Positions 6,445 through 15,257 are shown, counted from the first letter of the stretch. The stretch is 37,172 nt of DNA from Firmicutes bacterium UBA5227 (GCA_002409285.1 DHUT01000037.1:1-37172); one strand, 5' to 3'. The notes: generated by a model not told the origin, from the sequence alone. Translations and numbers: made by a program.

Positions 6445-6912
6445 TCACCAGTTTTTACACACATCAATCCATTCTTTACTTCCGGATATCCTTTCCAATT
6501 CATCTAATGTAAGCTCAATTGCAGAATTACAGCTGCCACAAGCCGGAAACATTGTTTCAAATCTTTTCATCGAAATATCCAGATATACAGTTACATCATC
6601 AGGAAGCGCAAAAGGGCAGACCCCTCCTACAGCATGCCCTGTAAAATTAACCGTATCTTCCGAAGCAAGCATTTTTGCTTTAAAGCCAAACTTTTCCTTA
6701 TATTTCTTGTTATCTATTTTAGCATCTCCCGCCACTACAATTATCATTGCGCCTTCCCCATTGTAAAACGACAGGGACTTTGCTATCCTTGCTTCTTCCG
6801 TACTAAGCGTTCTTGCCGCCAGCTCCACGGTAGCCGTAGATTCTTCCATTTCAAGAATGTCTTTATCTTTTCCAAACTGCTTCAAATGCTCTCTTACTTT
6901 TTCTACAGACAT
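6445..6912 (-). CDS. YbaK/EbsC-type aminoacyl-tRNA deacylase
   Basis: This is a 155-residue free-standing YbaK/ProX-like editing domain. Visible motifs are EESTATVELAARTL, the RIAKSLSF strand in which the conserved lysine lies (KSL), GDAKIDNKKYKEKFG, and GHAVGGVCPFALP, the G-x-PF motif of this family. Members hydrolyse mischarged tRNA, for example Cys-tRNA(Pro). Specificity cannot be read from sequence alone. The ribosome site AAGGAGG lies 5 nt before ATG. It follows the same direction as tcdA, about 96 bp upstream of it, so the two tRNA-quality genes may be co-transcribed. Confidence 0.9.
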   Translation of the reverse strand: MSVEKVREHLKQFGKDKDILEMEESTATVELAARTLSTEEARIAKSLSFYNGEGAMIIVVAGDAKIDNKKYKEKFGFKAKMLASEDTVNFTGHAVGGVCPFALPDDVTVYLDISMKRFETMFPACGSCNSAIELTLDELERISGSKEWIDVCKNW

Positions 6913-6990
6913 GTTGCCTCCTTAATTTCAATAATGAATCTAATTTTACGGTGAAATGTAATAAAACTTTCCTGCGATCAGAGGGAATAT

Positions 6991-7902
6991 TTATGCTTCT
7001 TCAATAATATTATTTATTTGGTCTTCTAATTGCCTAATCATAAATTCTTCTGTTACTTTTTCTTCATAAAGTTTGGACATGGCTTTATCTATCTGATTTT
7101 TTGTATTTTTCACAGCATCCAGTGACTTTCCTATTTCAGATTGAACAACCCAGTCAAATATTAAACCGTCATAAAAATAATCTGAGAAGGTATCAAATGT
7201 TCCAACTGCTATTTCTGTTCCAGTAATCATTTTAATATCAGACATTTCCCTTTTAAGCTTTCCAAGAGTTCTTGAAGCCTCTTCTGCATAACGTCCGGCT
7301 TCATCAACATGTCCATACTTCACATCATCTGATAATCCCCAGCCATCTGCACTTTCAAGCTCTTTAATCGTATTTTCAACTGCTTCAAGAGCTTCTTCTC
7401 CGGCTGTTATAGCCTCGTCAATCTCAAGTATATTGACTTTCATGCCTTCTTTTCTGTTAATAAGCTGCTTCAGTTCCTCACTTGCTACTCTGTCCTCATG
7501 CTGAATTACTTTTAGTTTCTTGTTCAAAAGATCCTCATATTCAGTCTCACAGACTTCAGTCTGATTGAGTTCGTCAACAATTTTTTTAGATTCAACCGCA
7601 AGAAATTTAACATTATTTTTGCATTGATTATATTTAAGTCTTGCCTTTAAAAGTTCCTGTTTTTCCTTATTAAGCCTTTCTTCTTTTGTTCCTAATATGG
7701 TATAAAATAATGAAGTTATATTTGATGATTTTAGTTTTAAAACATCCTCGTTTTCTTTTTGAAGCTCCTCAGATAATTTATTTAAAAGCAGCTTTTCTCT
7801 TATCATATCCTGCTCTGTTTCCTTTAAAAGCACCTCTAACTTGCTCTTTTTTTGCATGCATTTTTTTGCATGGCTTATTTTTTCATTATAATCATTTTGC
7901 AT
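6991..7902 (-). CDS. Coiled-coil protein of unknown function
   Basis: This 303-residue protein is dominated by heptad-rich, Glu/Lys-rich sequence over about 1-180. It has no signal peptide or membrane segment. A short hydrophobic break SSNITSLFYTILGTKEERL lies near 59-77. The C-terminal third has a more ordered patch, ADGWGLSDDVKYGHVDEAGRYAEEASRTLGKLKREM, then IAVGTFDTFSDYFYDGLIFDW. The pattern 'long coiled coil, GWG..D, then FFDGLI.DW' resembles uncharacterised cytoplasmic firmicute proteins, and I do not recognise a named family. An AAAGGAG site precedes ATG. It is leftward, followed by ybaK about 80 bp on. A structural or scaffolding role is possible but unproven. Confidence 0.75.
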   Translation of the reverse strand: MQNDYNEKISHAKKCMQKKSKLEVLLKETEQDMIREKLLLNKLSEELQKENEDVLKLKSSNITSLFYTILGTKEERLNKEKQELLKARLKYNQCKNNVKFLAVESKKIVDELNQTEVCETEYEDLLNKKLKVIQHEDRVASEELKQLINRKEGMKVNILEIDEAITAGEEALEAVENTIKELESADGWGLSDDVKYGHVDEAGRYAEEASRTLGKLKREMSDIKMITGTEIAVGTFDTFSDYFYDGLIFDWVVQSEIGKSLDAVKNTKNQIDKAMSKLYEEKVTEEFMIRQLEDQINNIIEEA

Positions 7903-8074
7903 ATTAGTATCTCCTTTAGCTTAGCTGCGATGTACAATATATAAAAGGTTATTTAACTTAATTTCACGACTACATCCTGTAATTTTTTAAATTATATCAC
8001 ATATGCTATCATGGTTCAAACAGTTTTTAGATTGTAAAATCAGGAATACGTTAGTAATTTTTTAATTATTTTTA

Positions 8075-8103
8075 TTGAATTACCTGTTTTATTAATGTAT
8101 AAT
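8075..8103 (+). promoter_or_regulatory. Sigma-A promoter of the DUF1858 gene
   Basis: TTGAAT (8075-8080), an exact 17-bp spacer, and a perfect TATAAT (8098-8103). Transcription would begin near 8110. The upstream in-frame ATG at 8095 is inside the promoter, so the start is at 8134. Confidence 0.8.
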
Positions 8104-8133
8104 ATTATTAACAAATTTTTAAGGAGGATTATA

Positions 8134-8319
8134 ATGGCTATAACTAAAGATATGGTTATTCGTGAAATTATACAGACCAGAGAAGATGCCGCAGAAATTT
8201 TAATGGCACACGGCATGGGATGCGTAGGATGCCCCGGTTCTCAGATGGAAACACTGGAAGAAGCCGCAGCAGTTCACGGAATGAATTTGGATCACCTGTT
8301 AGAAGCACTGAATAAATAG
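8134..8319 (+). CDS. DUF1858 domain protein (redox-disulfide type)
   Basis: This is a 61-residue stand-alone DUF1858 protein: MVIREIIQTREDAAEILMAHGMGCVGCPGSQMETLEEAAAVHGM. The GCVGC motif (CxxC) after HGMGC is the family signature. These small proteins are common in anaerobes, sometimes fused to hybrid cluster protein or found next to it, and are thought to carry a redox-active disulfide. The start is set by the AAGGAGG site 7 nt before ATG and by the promoter position. A very long hairpin follows. A glutaredoxin-like gene lies on the other strand downstream. Confidence 0.92.
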   Translation: MAITKDMVIREIIQTREDAAEILMAHGMGCVGCPGSQMETLEEAAAVHGMNLDHLLEALNK

Positions 8320-8342
8320 TTCAGGACGACTGTGTTTAAATA

Positions 8343-8454
8343 AAAGCCGGCATTATTTCAGCTAAGACGATATTTTTTGTGTTACCCTTACGAAGTGTTA
8401 CTTCAAGTGGATCACTTAAAAATCGATTTATCAAGGCTGAAATACGCCGGCTTT
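8343..8454 (+). terminator. Long two-step hairpin downstream of the DUF1858 gene
   Basis: The outer arms AAAGCCGGC (8343-8351) and GCCGGCTTT (8446-8454) and inner arms ATTTCAGC (8355-8362) and GCTGAAAT (8436-8443) form a long near-continuous stem. The 73-nt apical region has smaller hairpins, such as AAGTG-GAT-CACTT (8405-8417). It ends in CTATTTT. The flanks TTTAAAT... and ...TTTTAAA extend the symmetry, as in a miniature inverted-repeat element, but no target duplication is evident. A terminator is the simplest reading. A small structured RNA is possible. The rest of the gap to 8571 is AT-rich with no gene. Confidence 0.55.
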
Positions 8455-8571
8455 CTATTTTAAAAGCATATGCTTATAAACATATTGTTAGCATTTTTTG
8501 AAAAAATAATATGCAAACATTTTAGTTAATTTAGTTAAAAATGCTAATTGACTTATAACTAAATTTTTTTT

Positions 8572-8796
8572 TTACAGCAATTCTTCAAGTTTACTTCTGT
8601 TGAATCCAACAACTGCCTCATCATCAACAAAGATTACAGGAACGCCCATGTATCCCATTGCCAAAAGCTCTTTTTTAGCTTCAGCATCTGATGATACGTT
8701 TTTTTCCTCATATTCATATCCTTTTTCCTTTAAATACTCCTTTGCTGCAGTGCAATTAGCGCAAGTTGAGCTGGAATATATCTTTATTTTTTTCAT
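8572..8796 (-). CDS. Glutaredoxin-like protein (NrdH/YruB type)
   Basis: This is a 74-residue single thioredoxin-fold domain. It begins KKIKIYSSSTCANCTAAKEYLKEKGYEYEE, with the redox motif C12-A-N-C15 after the first strand. GYMGVPVIFVDDEAVVGFNRSKLEELL contains the cis-Pro (VPV) and the GF motif of glutaredoxin-like proteins. Small clostridial versions like this are reduced by thioredoxin reductase-type or flavin systems because glutathione is usually absent. The ribosome site AGGAGG precedes ATG. Together with the DUF1858 protein and the FMN reductase it makes this part of the window rich in thiol-redox genes. The upstream region (8797-9043) has a perfect 12-bp palindrome ACAAATATTTGT at 8859-8870. 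Confidence 0.93.
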   Translation of the reverse strand: MKKIKIYSSSTCANCTAAKEYLKEKGYEYEEKNVSSDAEAKKELLAMGYMGVPVIFVDDEAVVGFNRSKLEELL

Positions 8797-9043
8797 AACT
8801 TTCCTCCTAAGTTTGTATACCTCTTTAGTAATTAAAACATACCGATCCTATGTTGCAAACAAATATTTGTCCGTATTTTAAAATCACAGTATAGATTCAT
8901 CATAATTAATCTATCTTCTTCAATAAATTTTAACATAATTTATAATAAAATGCCATAAATATTTGCCTTAATTATTTCACAAATAATTTTCAAAGGAATA
9001 AAATACATTATGCAGTTCGGCAAATCATGAAAGGAATGGTATA

Positions 9044-9901
9044 ATGAAAGAATGTAATATTTCCATAAATGCCCCTGAAAAAATATTGAAAGGAGCAGGC
9101 GTTCCAAATACATCGTTTATTCCGGCTTACATATATAAGCTCCATATAGAGCTTAAAAATAACAGTGAAGAAATAAAGCTTTGTTCCTTCAGTTCCACTT
9201 TAGGTAATGGAATATGCTATTTAAACAACATGGAATTTTCGGGACCAGACAGAAAACTGATGGAAAAAGTCAATGTAGTACAGCCAACAGCCGAAATAGG
9301 CAACAACAACATTATTGTTTTTGCCAACAATATAAGTTTATCTCCTTACTCAGTTAATATTATTACCATGGACATTGCTCTTTATGATAAATTAACCGTA
9401 AAAAGTACAGTAAATATTGGAGATAAAATACCTCATAAAAGTAAAATCCATTTTTATGGACACTTAATCTGCGAGGACTCTGTGGATTCGTGCAATGCCA
9501 CATCTTATGCGCAGGATTATGATTTAGTCGTAAAATGTGATAATAAAAAAATCAAAAATGGTGAAACAACTAAATTTTACCTGCATTGCAACGCAGGTCA
9601 GTACGACATGGTTAGAAGCGTCTATGTGAGAAGCATACTTGATGAAGGTCTTGAGTTTGTCGGCGACTCAAGCAACCTGCAGCCAAGAAATGTATATCCC
9701 TTCAACGGAAAAACTATCTTGAAGTGGGATGTGGGAAGTCTCCAGCCGGCAGAATCAAGAAGATTAGGGTACATGGTCAGGGCTAAAGACAGTGTAACAT
9801 CAGGACGTATATTAAAAAACAAGCTTAATTCGAACTGCATTAATAATTCTGAGTACACTCAGTGTCCTTTAAGCTATAATTATAATCTAATTGTTGAATA
9901 A
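9044..9901 (+). CDS. Cysteine-rich DUF11-like repeat protein without signal peptide
   Basis: This 285-residue beta-rich protein has two related stretches. About 30-130 contains IYKLHIELKNNSEEIKLCSFSSTL. About 155-285 contains DYDLVVKCDNKKIKNGETTKFYLHC, then YVRSILDEGLEFVGDSS, then LKWDVGSLQPAESRRLGYMVRAK. The second stretch matches the DUF11/'conserved repeat' immunoglobulin-like pattern (LP.GL.FV....W.VG.L..G......V.). Nine cysteines are spread over the chain. There is no signal peptide, anchor or membrane segment, which is odd because DUF11 repeats are usually extracellular. Spore-coat or exosporium proteins assemble in the mother cell and lack signals, so that is one possibility. Ribosome site GAAAGGA precedes ATG. 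The terminator starts at its stop codon. Confidence 0.75.
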   Translation: MKECNISINAPEKILKGAGVPNTSFIPAYIYKLHIELKNNSEEIKLCSFSSTLGNGICYLNNMEFSGPDRKLMEKVNVVQPTAEIGNNNIIVFANNISLSPYSVNIITMDIALYDKLTVKSTVNIGDKIPHKSKIHFYGHLICEDSVDSCNATSYAQDYDLVVKCDNKKIKNGETTKFYLHCNAGQYDMVRSVYVRSILDEGLEFVGDSSNLQPRNVYPFNGKTILKWDVGSLQPAESRRLGYMVRAKDSVTSGRILKNKLNSNCINNSEYTQCPLSYNYNLIVE

Positions 9902-9924
9902 AAACAGGGTGCATCCCTGTTTTT
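9901..9924. terminator. Bidirectional terminator at 9.9 kb
   Basis: AAAACAGGG (9901-9909) pairs with CCCTGTTTT (9915-9923) around TGCAT. A T run on the right and an A run on the left serve both converging genes. It begins on the last base of the DUF11-like gene's stop codon. Confidence 0.85.
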
Positions 9925-9933
9925 ATAAATTAA

Positions 9934-11886
9934 TCATATGATTTTGTTATAGTAATCATTGTCAAGCATCATTGACGATATTTTGAATTTTTGCTTAACC
10001 TTTTTACTTATTGCTTCTATATATGCTCCGTCCGGAGAATGGCTTGTTCTTGATATTATCTCTCCAGTTCTTGAATTAAAGAATGCTTTATCCGTTATCC
10101 AGCTTCTGTCCTTAAAAATAACCAACGGCTCTGAATCTGAAAGAATATCAGTTCCCGCCAAAAGCCTTGAATCATATTCCAAGCCCATCAGATTTGATAA
10201 AGTAGGAAGAATGTCAAGACTTGAACTTGTCTTATTTATCTCCACAGGTTTCATGCCTTTCGCCCACAAAAGGAAAACACCCTTGTAAAGTTCAAACTGA
10301 GAAGTTACTTTGTGTCCTGAAAGTTCACTTATTTCCTCCTGAGTTAACCCATATGGGTAATGATCTGGACTTATGGCAATCAGAGTATCCTCGGCAATCC
10401 CGGTTTTCTCCAGCTCTCGAATTATATTTTCTATTGCTCTGTCAAGCTCAATGTTACATGACAAATACGCCTTTATGCTGTCTGAATAATTCAAATTGTC
10501 CACCAGGGATTTGTTTTTCATTGCAATATAATTTCCTGTAAAATTATATTGCAGATGACCGCTTACGGTCATGTAGTATACATGGAATGGCTGTTTGTCA
10601 ATATATTCACCTATGGTATTTTCAATCATTTCAATATCTGATTCAGGCCATGTTTCTTTTACACTCAGCCCGTTTCCAAGTCCTTTGTATTTATAGCCCA
10701 TGTTTGGATGAGATTTGTCTCTGAAATAATAATCATAATAGTTGTTGTGATATGCGCAGGTTTCATATCCGATATTTTTCAACTGATTACCCATACAATA
10801 GGGAAGATAATTTCCCGATGATTTGTAAAAACTCCAGATTCCTTCCTTTGGTAGCAAACCGGTACATGCCACATATTCTCCGTCAGAGGTACTGACACCC
10901 CAAAGAGGTGTATAAAAATCATTAAACTTAAACCCTCCTTCGTACATTCTGTAAAGTGTAGGCGTCAATTCACTGTCTATAGCATAGGGTGAAAAGCTTT
11001 CTGCAGTAATCATAATTAAATTTTTACCCTTGAACATTCCGGTATATTTGTTTTTCTTTGTAGGCTTTTCATTCAAAAAGTATTTATGCATTGATATAAT
11101 ATTCTCATTTTTTTCTCTTTTACTCAATTCTTCAAAGGGAATATCAATTTTATTATATTGAGTATTTTCCATTTCTGCATTACCAGTTTTTTTATCAGAG
11201 TTTACATTATAATCATTAGCCGGTTCATTAATTTTTATAGGCTTTTGCATTTTTACAGGAACTCTGTTTTTTAATATATTTTTTACATCAAGTCTTCCCG
11301 TTGTCAATAATCCAAACATATCCGTAGATTCTTCAACCAAAAAGGATTCCCAGTATAAATATGAAGGACTGAGCATCCCTTTGTTTTGGGATGAAATTAG
11401 AAAAGTGATTGCAAGCTGTATAATAAAAGCAGAAAAAGCAAAACTTAAAGAGTGGTTATTATATACAACCGGAATTTTGATTTTATTTAATAAAATAAAA
11501 CTGAAAATTGCAGGCAGCAATATAAATATGAGCCATTTGATGTTGCGTTTAATGGTATCTGCCAACACATCTATAAATTGAGTTGCTTTTCCCGCCCCAA
11601 CAAAAAAGTATACTGATGCAAAGGTTGAAAAAAGTTTGTAATATAACAGCTGTGCACCGTAATAAAATGTCAGGCATAAAATCAATATTATAAATATAAT
11701 TTCGTTAGTCCTTTCCGAAAAGCTTGAAGTCAACAAATAGAAAATTATTCCCACAGGAATAGAAAATAAAGACATAAAAACATATCCTTTATTAAACATC
11801 TTGTGGAAAGTAGCCGCTTTCAAAATAGTTTCAAAATAAATAATCAGCAAAACAAAAAATAAAATATCTAATAAATCAGTTTTCAT
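9934..11886 (-). CDS. LTA synthase family membrane sulfatase
   Basis: This 650-residue protein has about five transmembrane segments in the first 165 residues (DILFFVLLIIYF, VFMSLFSIPVGIIFYLL, EIIFIILILCLTFYY, LIFILLPAIFSFILL, FAFSAFIIQLAITFL). A linker of about 100 residues follows, then an extracellular sulfatase-type domain from about 285. Metal-site motifs are ITAESFSPYAID (conserved Glu), GVSTSDGEYVACTG (nucleophile Thr in STSDGEY, in place of GKTSDxE of LtaS) and ISPDHYPYG (conserved Asp-His). The family transfers glycerol phosphate from phosphatidylglycerol to build lipoteichoic acid, or modifies other glycolipids. It converges with the DUF11-like gene and follows a hydroxyacid dehydrogenase. 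The charged linker with EKPTKKNK is longer than in LtaS. Confidence 0.9.
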   Translation of the reverse strand: MKTDLLDILFFVLLIIYFETILKAATFHKMFNKGYVFMSLFSIPVGIIFYLLTSSFSERTNEIIFIILILCLTFYYGAQLLYYKLFSTFASVYFFVGAGKATQFIDVLADTIKRNIKWLIFILLPAIFSFILLNKIKIPVVYNNHSLSFAFSAFIIQLAITFLISSQNKGMLSPSYLYWESFLVEESTDMFGLLTTGRLDVKNILKNRVPVKMQKPIKINEPANDYNVNSDKKTGNAEMENTQYNKIDIPFEELSKREKNENIISMHKYFLNEKPTKKNKYTGMFKGKNLIMITAESFSPYAIDSELTPTLYRMYEGGFKFNDFYTPLWGVSTSDGEYVACTGLLPKEGIWSFYKSSGNYLPYCMGNQLKNIGYETCAYHNNYYDYYFRDKSHPNMGYKYKGLGNGLSVKETWPESDIEMIENTIGEYIDKQPFHVYYMTVSGHLQYNFTGNYIAMKNKSLVDNLNYSDSIKAYLSCNIELDRAIENIIRELEKTGIAEDTLIAISPDHYPYGLTQEEISELSGHKVTSQFELYKGVFLLWAKGMKPVEINKTSSSLDILPTLSNLMGLEYDSRLLAGTDILSDSEPLVIFKDRSWITDKAFFNSRTGEIISRTSHSPDGAYIEAISKKVKQKFKISSMMLDNDYYNKII

Positions 11887-11914
11887 AGTAATTCTTTTTC
11901 CTTATAAAGCAACA

Positions 11915-11937
11915 GCAAGGCTACTTAATAGCCCTGC
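11915..11937 (-). terminator. Weak hairpin between hydroxyacid dehydrogenase and LTA synthase genes
   Basis: GCAAGGCTA (11915-11923) pairs with TAGCCCTGC (11929-11937) with one mismatch. Only a poor T tract follows in the leftward direction, so it may attenuate rather than stop read-through into the LTA-synthase-like gene. Confidence 0.4.
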
Positions 11938-11979
11938 CTTCAGATGAGTTGCATAAAATTCTCTCTTAAGCTGTAATAA

Positions 11980-12885
11980 TTATACTACATTTATCAGTTT
12001 TTCACCATTGTAAAAATTGTTAATATTTTGTTCAACAAGCTTTTTCCATCTTTCCTTGTTATTTTTAACAAGTGCAGATGCATGAGGAGTCAGATAAGCA
12101 TTATCAAGTTCCCAAAGCTCATCATCCGATGGAAGAGGTTCAACCTCAAAAACATCTAACCCTGCATAGCTGATCCAGTTGTTTTTTAGTGCTTCCGTCA
12201 GATCCTCCTGATTAATAATACCCCCTCTGGCAATATTAATTATAGAGGCATCTTTTTTCATGAGCTTCAAGTTATCCCTGTTAATCAAATGATAAGTGGA
12301 GTTATTCAAATCTGCTGTAATAACCACATAGTCACTTACAGACAATACATGCTCAAGTCCATCTTTACCCGAATATATTTCATCAAAGTATGGAATTGTC
12401 ATAACAGGGGTTCTTTTATATCCAAGTATTTTCACACCAAATGACCTGAGTCTTTCGGCGATTTCCGTAGCAATTGATCCTGTTCCAATAATACCGATTG
12501 TCTGACCCTTAAGTTCTGTTCGTTTCAAGTTCCTGTCCCAGGTGTGGGTTCTTTTATTTTCCAGATACTTAAATGCATTTGTATTGTGCATCAATATTTT
12601 ACATACCACATCCTCTGCTATTGGTATTGAGAAAATGTCCTTTGAATTTGTCAGTGTTATTCCTCTTTTTCTGATATAATCAGCATCAATCATATCATAT
12701 CCTGCACTGGGAAGCTGAATCCACCTGAGCTTTGGAAATTTCTCCAAAATTTCCGGTTTCATGGCTTCTGTATGTCCGATAATAGCATCGGCATCCGGAC
12801 ACTGCTCATGTTCTGTAAAAAATTCAATTTCAGGGAACTTATCAGTCATTGAATCATAAAGATTTTTGTCTATTATTATTTTCAT
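11980..12885 (-). CDS. D-isomer-specific 2-hydroxyacid dehydrogenase
   Basis: This 301-residue NAD(P)-dependent dehydrogenase has a Rossmann loop TIGIIGTGSIATEIAERLRSFG at about 129-150 and the C-terminal catalytic set of the family: INIARGGIINQEDL (Arg), LDVFEVEPL (Glu) and YLTPHAS (His). The substrate-domain loop WIQLPSAGYDMID is typical of the GyaR/phosphoglycerate-dehydrogenase-like branch. It interconverts a 2-oxoacid and a D-2-hydroxyacid; which one is not evident. Ribosome site AAAGGAG is 7 nt before ATG. It is 61 bp downstream of the nitroreductase gene in the same direction. The chain is slightly shorter than the usual 315-330 residues. Confidence 0.92.
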   Translation of the reverse strand: MKIIIDKNLYDSMTDKFPEIEFFTEHEQCPDADAIIGHTEAMKPEILEKFPKLRWIQLPSAGYDMIDADYIRKRGITLTNSKDIFSIPIAEDVVCKILMHNTNAFKYLENKRTHTWDRNLKRTELKGQTIGIIGTGSIATEIAERLRSFGVKILGYKRTPVMTIPYFDEIYSGKDGLEHVLSVSDYVVITADLNNSTYHLINRDNLKLMKKDASIINIARGGIINQEDLTEALKNNWISYAGLDVFEVEPLPSDDELWELDNAYLTPHASALVKNNKERWKKLVEQNINNFYNGEKLINVV

Positions 12886-12946
12886 ATTCTTCTCCTTTCT
12901 GACGGCTTGGCATCCTGCACCAATACATTATGCCGCACCATATAGA

Positions 12947-13810
12947 TTAGCTTATGCAGTATGCCACTATGCTATAATCTGACGGTATCTCATAGTCATT
13001 TTCTGTTCTGCCAAATTTCCAGTCCATATTGAACAATGTGCTGTCAACAATAAGTTCATAGTAAAGCATTACTATACCTGTATCAATTTTTTCTTCATAT
13101 TCATTTATATTTTCATCTTTTCTCAAAGCAAGAACCACTGTTCCGTCATCATATATGAATCTCCATGGCTGCCTGTTCTTTGTAGACGGTGCCAGCCTTG
13201 CATAAAAAAATGCTTCCAGCAGACCCAGTCTTGCCAGTTCATCCGGATCTGCATTTTCACCCCATTTTTTCATATAAACCACATCACTGATTCCAAGTCT
13301 TTCGGAAACATTATCTTCAACTATATTCACAACGGCTTTAGACGGATTATATTCAGTTTTATTTTCATATAAAACCTTATTCTTATTGTCATCAAAGCCA
13401 AAAGATATTAGTGCTGTTAACTTCTTATCTGATTTAATATTCATTTTTTCTTTAATTAATTCCCCGTCATTTATTGTAATCCAACAGGAACCAACTCCCA
13501 TCTCATAGGCCTTAAGCCTGATGTCCTCCACTGCATAACCTGTGTTTTCAATATAATGCTCTTTTTCTTCAGACAAAAATATCAAATAATGAGGAGCATC
13601 CAGCATTATGTCATTGTATCCGGCAATGTTTTTCAGCCTGTCATAAACTTCATCCCTATTTTTTATCATTGCTTCTATTTTAATATCCTTAACTAACCTT
13701 TTACTCTTTTCCGAATAATCCTCCAACTTTTTTATAATATCCTCGTTTAAGGCATCCTTTTTATAATTTCTTACAGATTTCATTCTCGAAATTAGATCTT
13801 TGTATTCCAT
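12947..13810 (-). CDS. Nitroreductase family protein (TM1586-like, two halves)
   Basis: This 287-residue protein belongs to the nitroreductase group in which the fold is built by two related halves in one chain. The N-terminal half contains MKSVRNYKKDALNEDIIKKL and APHYLIFLSEEKEHYIENTGYAVEDIRLKAYEMGVGSCWI, the classic FMN-binding and dimer helix block. The C-terminal half contains FFYARLAPSTKNRQPWRFIYDDG, the P-S-x-x-N-x-Q-P-W motif that contacts FMN, followed by DTGIVMLYYEL. It probably uses NAD(P)H to reduce a nitro, quinone or enone compound. GGGAGG precedes ATG by 7 nt. It may be co-transcribed with the hydroxyacid dehydrogenase. The gap 13811-13942 shows nothing further. Confidence 0.9.
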   Translation of the reverse strand: MEYKDLISRMKSVRNYKKDALNEDIIKKLEDYSEKSKRLVKDIKIEAMIKNRDEVYDRLKNIAGYNDIMLDAPHYLIFLSEEKEHYIENTGYAVEDIRLKAYEMGVGSCWITINDGELIKEKMNIKSDKKLTALISFGFDDNKNKVLYENKTEYNPSKAVVNIVEDNVSERLGISDVVYMKKWGENADPDELARLGLLEAFFYARLAPSTKNRQPWRFIYDDGTVVLALRKDENINEYEEKIDTGIVMLYYELIVDSTLFNMDWKFGRTENDYEIPSDYSIVAYCIS

Positions 13811-13942
13811 AGTTTCCTCCCAGTATTATTATATACTATTCATACCCACTTTTCAGATTTTTTAACACTGTTTAATATGCATTTGAACTTATAGCTAATT
13901 ATCTTACTTAATTAACCCTAAGTATAATTCTATAACATTTAA

Positions 13943-14767
13943 CTAAAATGCTATAACTATTCCTCCGTCATCAGCATAAACCGTGCTTAAGCCCGATGAT
14001 TCAAATATTTTAATATCCTTGAAAGGATATCGCGCTTTTATTTCATCACGGAGATTTTCTGCCTTTTCAAGGCAATTAACATGAGTAATACCCAAAATTG
14101 TATTTTCAAAATCAATATTATATTCTTCAATCATATCAACAAGTCTTGTAAAGGCTCTTTTCTTTCCTCTTACCTGTTCCTTCAGTACAATATTACCTTT
14201 TCCATCCTCGCCCATAATGGGAACAATGTGCATAATATTTGCAAGTATAGCCTTAAAATTTGTAATTCTTCCGTTTTTAGCCAGGTTATCCAGAGAATCA
14301 AGTATAAAAAATGTCCTGAGTTTTGATATATATTTATTTGTCTGCTCAATTACTTCTGAGGCATTTAGATTGTCTTCAATCAGTTGTTTAACCTTCATTG
14401 CCACCAATGTTTCACCTGCGCTTGCAGTCTTGGTGTCAAAGACGTGGACGAAGCTTCCGGGAAACTTTTCTTTAAATGATCCCATTGCTACCATAGCACT
14501 ATTATAGGATCCGCTAAGTTGGCTGGAAATTGTAACAATAAAATTATTCGCTTCTGCCATAAGCTTGTTTATAAACTCTTCTGGAGCAGCGCACGCCGAC
14601 TTAATCTGTTGTTTGGTACTTTTCATACTTTCTATAAGGCTATTAATATCTAAATTTTCATCTATAATTTCTTCATCTTCAATAAGTATTTTAAACGGAA
14701 TTCTTGGAATACCTTTCGTTTCCGGTGAAAAGTCCGTACAGCTGTCAACCAATAAATTATTTTCCAT
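13943..14767 (-). CDS. DegV family protein (second copy)
   Basis: This is a 274-residue DegV-type protein. The N-terminus LLVDSCTDFSPE replaces the common DSTADLP but keeps the fold. IVTISSQLSGSYNSAMVA and FDTKTASAGETLVAMKV are the two central DegV motifs that contact the fatty-acid carboxylate. ILDSLDNLAKNGRITNF corresponds to the LxxLxxGGRI segment. The C-terminal LGITHVNCLEKAENLRDEI ends in VYADDGGIVIAF, where FakB proteins have an HxGPG loop, so the head-group contact differs. It is unlike the copy at 3923-4795 in detail and is not a recent duplicate. Ribosome site TAGGAGA precedes ATG. Confidence 0.9.
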   Translation of the reverse strand: MENNLLVDSCTDFSPETKGIPRIPFKILIEDEEIIDENLDINSLIESMKSTKQQIKSACAAPEEFINKLMAEANNFIVTISSQLSGSYNSAMVAMGSFKEKFPGSFVHVFDTKTASAGETLVAMKVKQLIEDNLNASEVIEQTNKYISKLRTFFILDSLDNLAKNGRITNFKAILANIMHIVPIMGEDGKGNIVLKEQVRGKKRAFTRLVDMIEEYNIDFENTILGITHVNCLEKAENLRDEIKARYPFKDIKIFESSGLSTVYADDGGIVIAF

Positions 14768-14826
14768 AGAACATCTCCTAAAGTTATATTATTTCAATTA
14801 TATCAAATATTAACTTATGATACAAA

Positions 14827-15075
14827 TCAAATTTTACTTTCTTTTAATAATTCCAGTTTCTTTTCTCTGCGCATATTTTTTATCTGTGCTTCTCTTTTCA
14901 TAGCATCAGTCTTATTATCAAATTCCTCAAAATACTTTAACGTAACCGGAGTCCTTCCTCTGGTATATTTCGCACCCTTTTTATCGTTATGTGCCTTTAT
15001 TCTTTTTTTTAGATTGTTAGTATAACCTGTGTACAATGAACCATCACTGCATTCAATTATGTATATATAGTGCAT
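14827..15075 (-). CDS. GIY-YIG nuclease-fold protein (UPF0213/YhbQ type)
   Basis: This is an 82-residue single GIY-YIG domain. The Y-x-Y...Y-T-G-Y signature appears as YIYIIECSDGSLYTGYTNNLKKRIKAHN, followed by KGAKYTRGRTPVTLKYFEEF and DAMKREAQIKNM, where the Glu is the metal ligand. The YhbQ/URI group is small, stand-alone and widespread. DNA-repair or nuclease roles have been proposed, but no function is settled for this member. AAGGTGAAGG precedes ATG. The gap 15076-15257 on its right contains nothing I can identify apart from the upstream region of the next gene. Confidence 0.9.
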   Translation of the reverse strand: MHYIYIIECSDGSLYTGYTNNLKKRIKAHNDKKGAKYTRGRTPVTLKYFEEFDNKTDAMKREAQIKNMRREKKLELLKESKI

Positions 15076-15257
15076 ACCTTCACCTTATCTTGTTTTGATA
15101 ATTATTTTAACATAAAAAATGAAAAAGTATAACTTTATTTCCAATTATCAAAAGATTGTGCTGTCGCTATGCTAATACTCCAGAAGAATCCCCCAACTAT
15201 TGACATTTAAACATCTGTATAATAAAATAATAAAAGATTAAAAGAAAGAGGACAACA

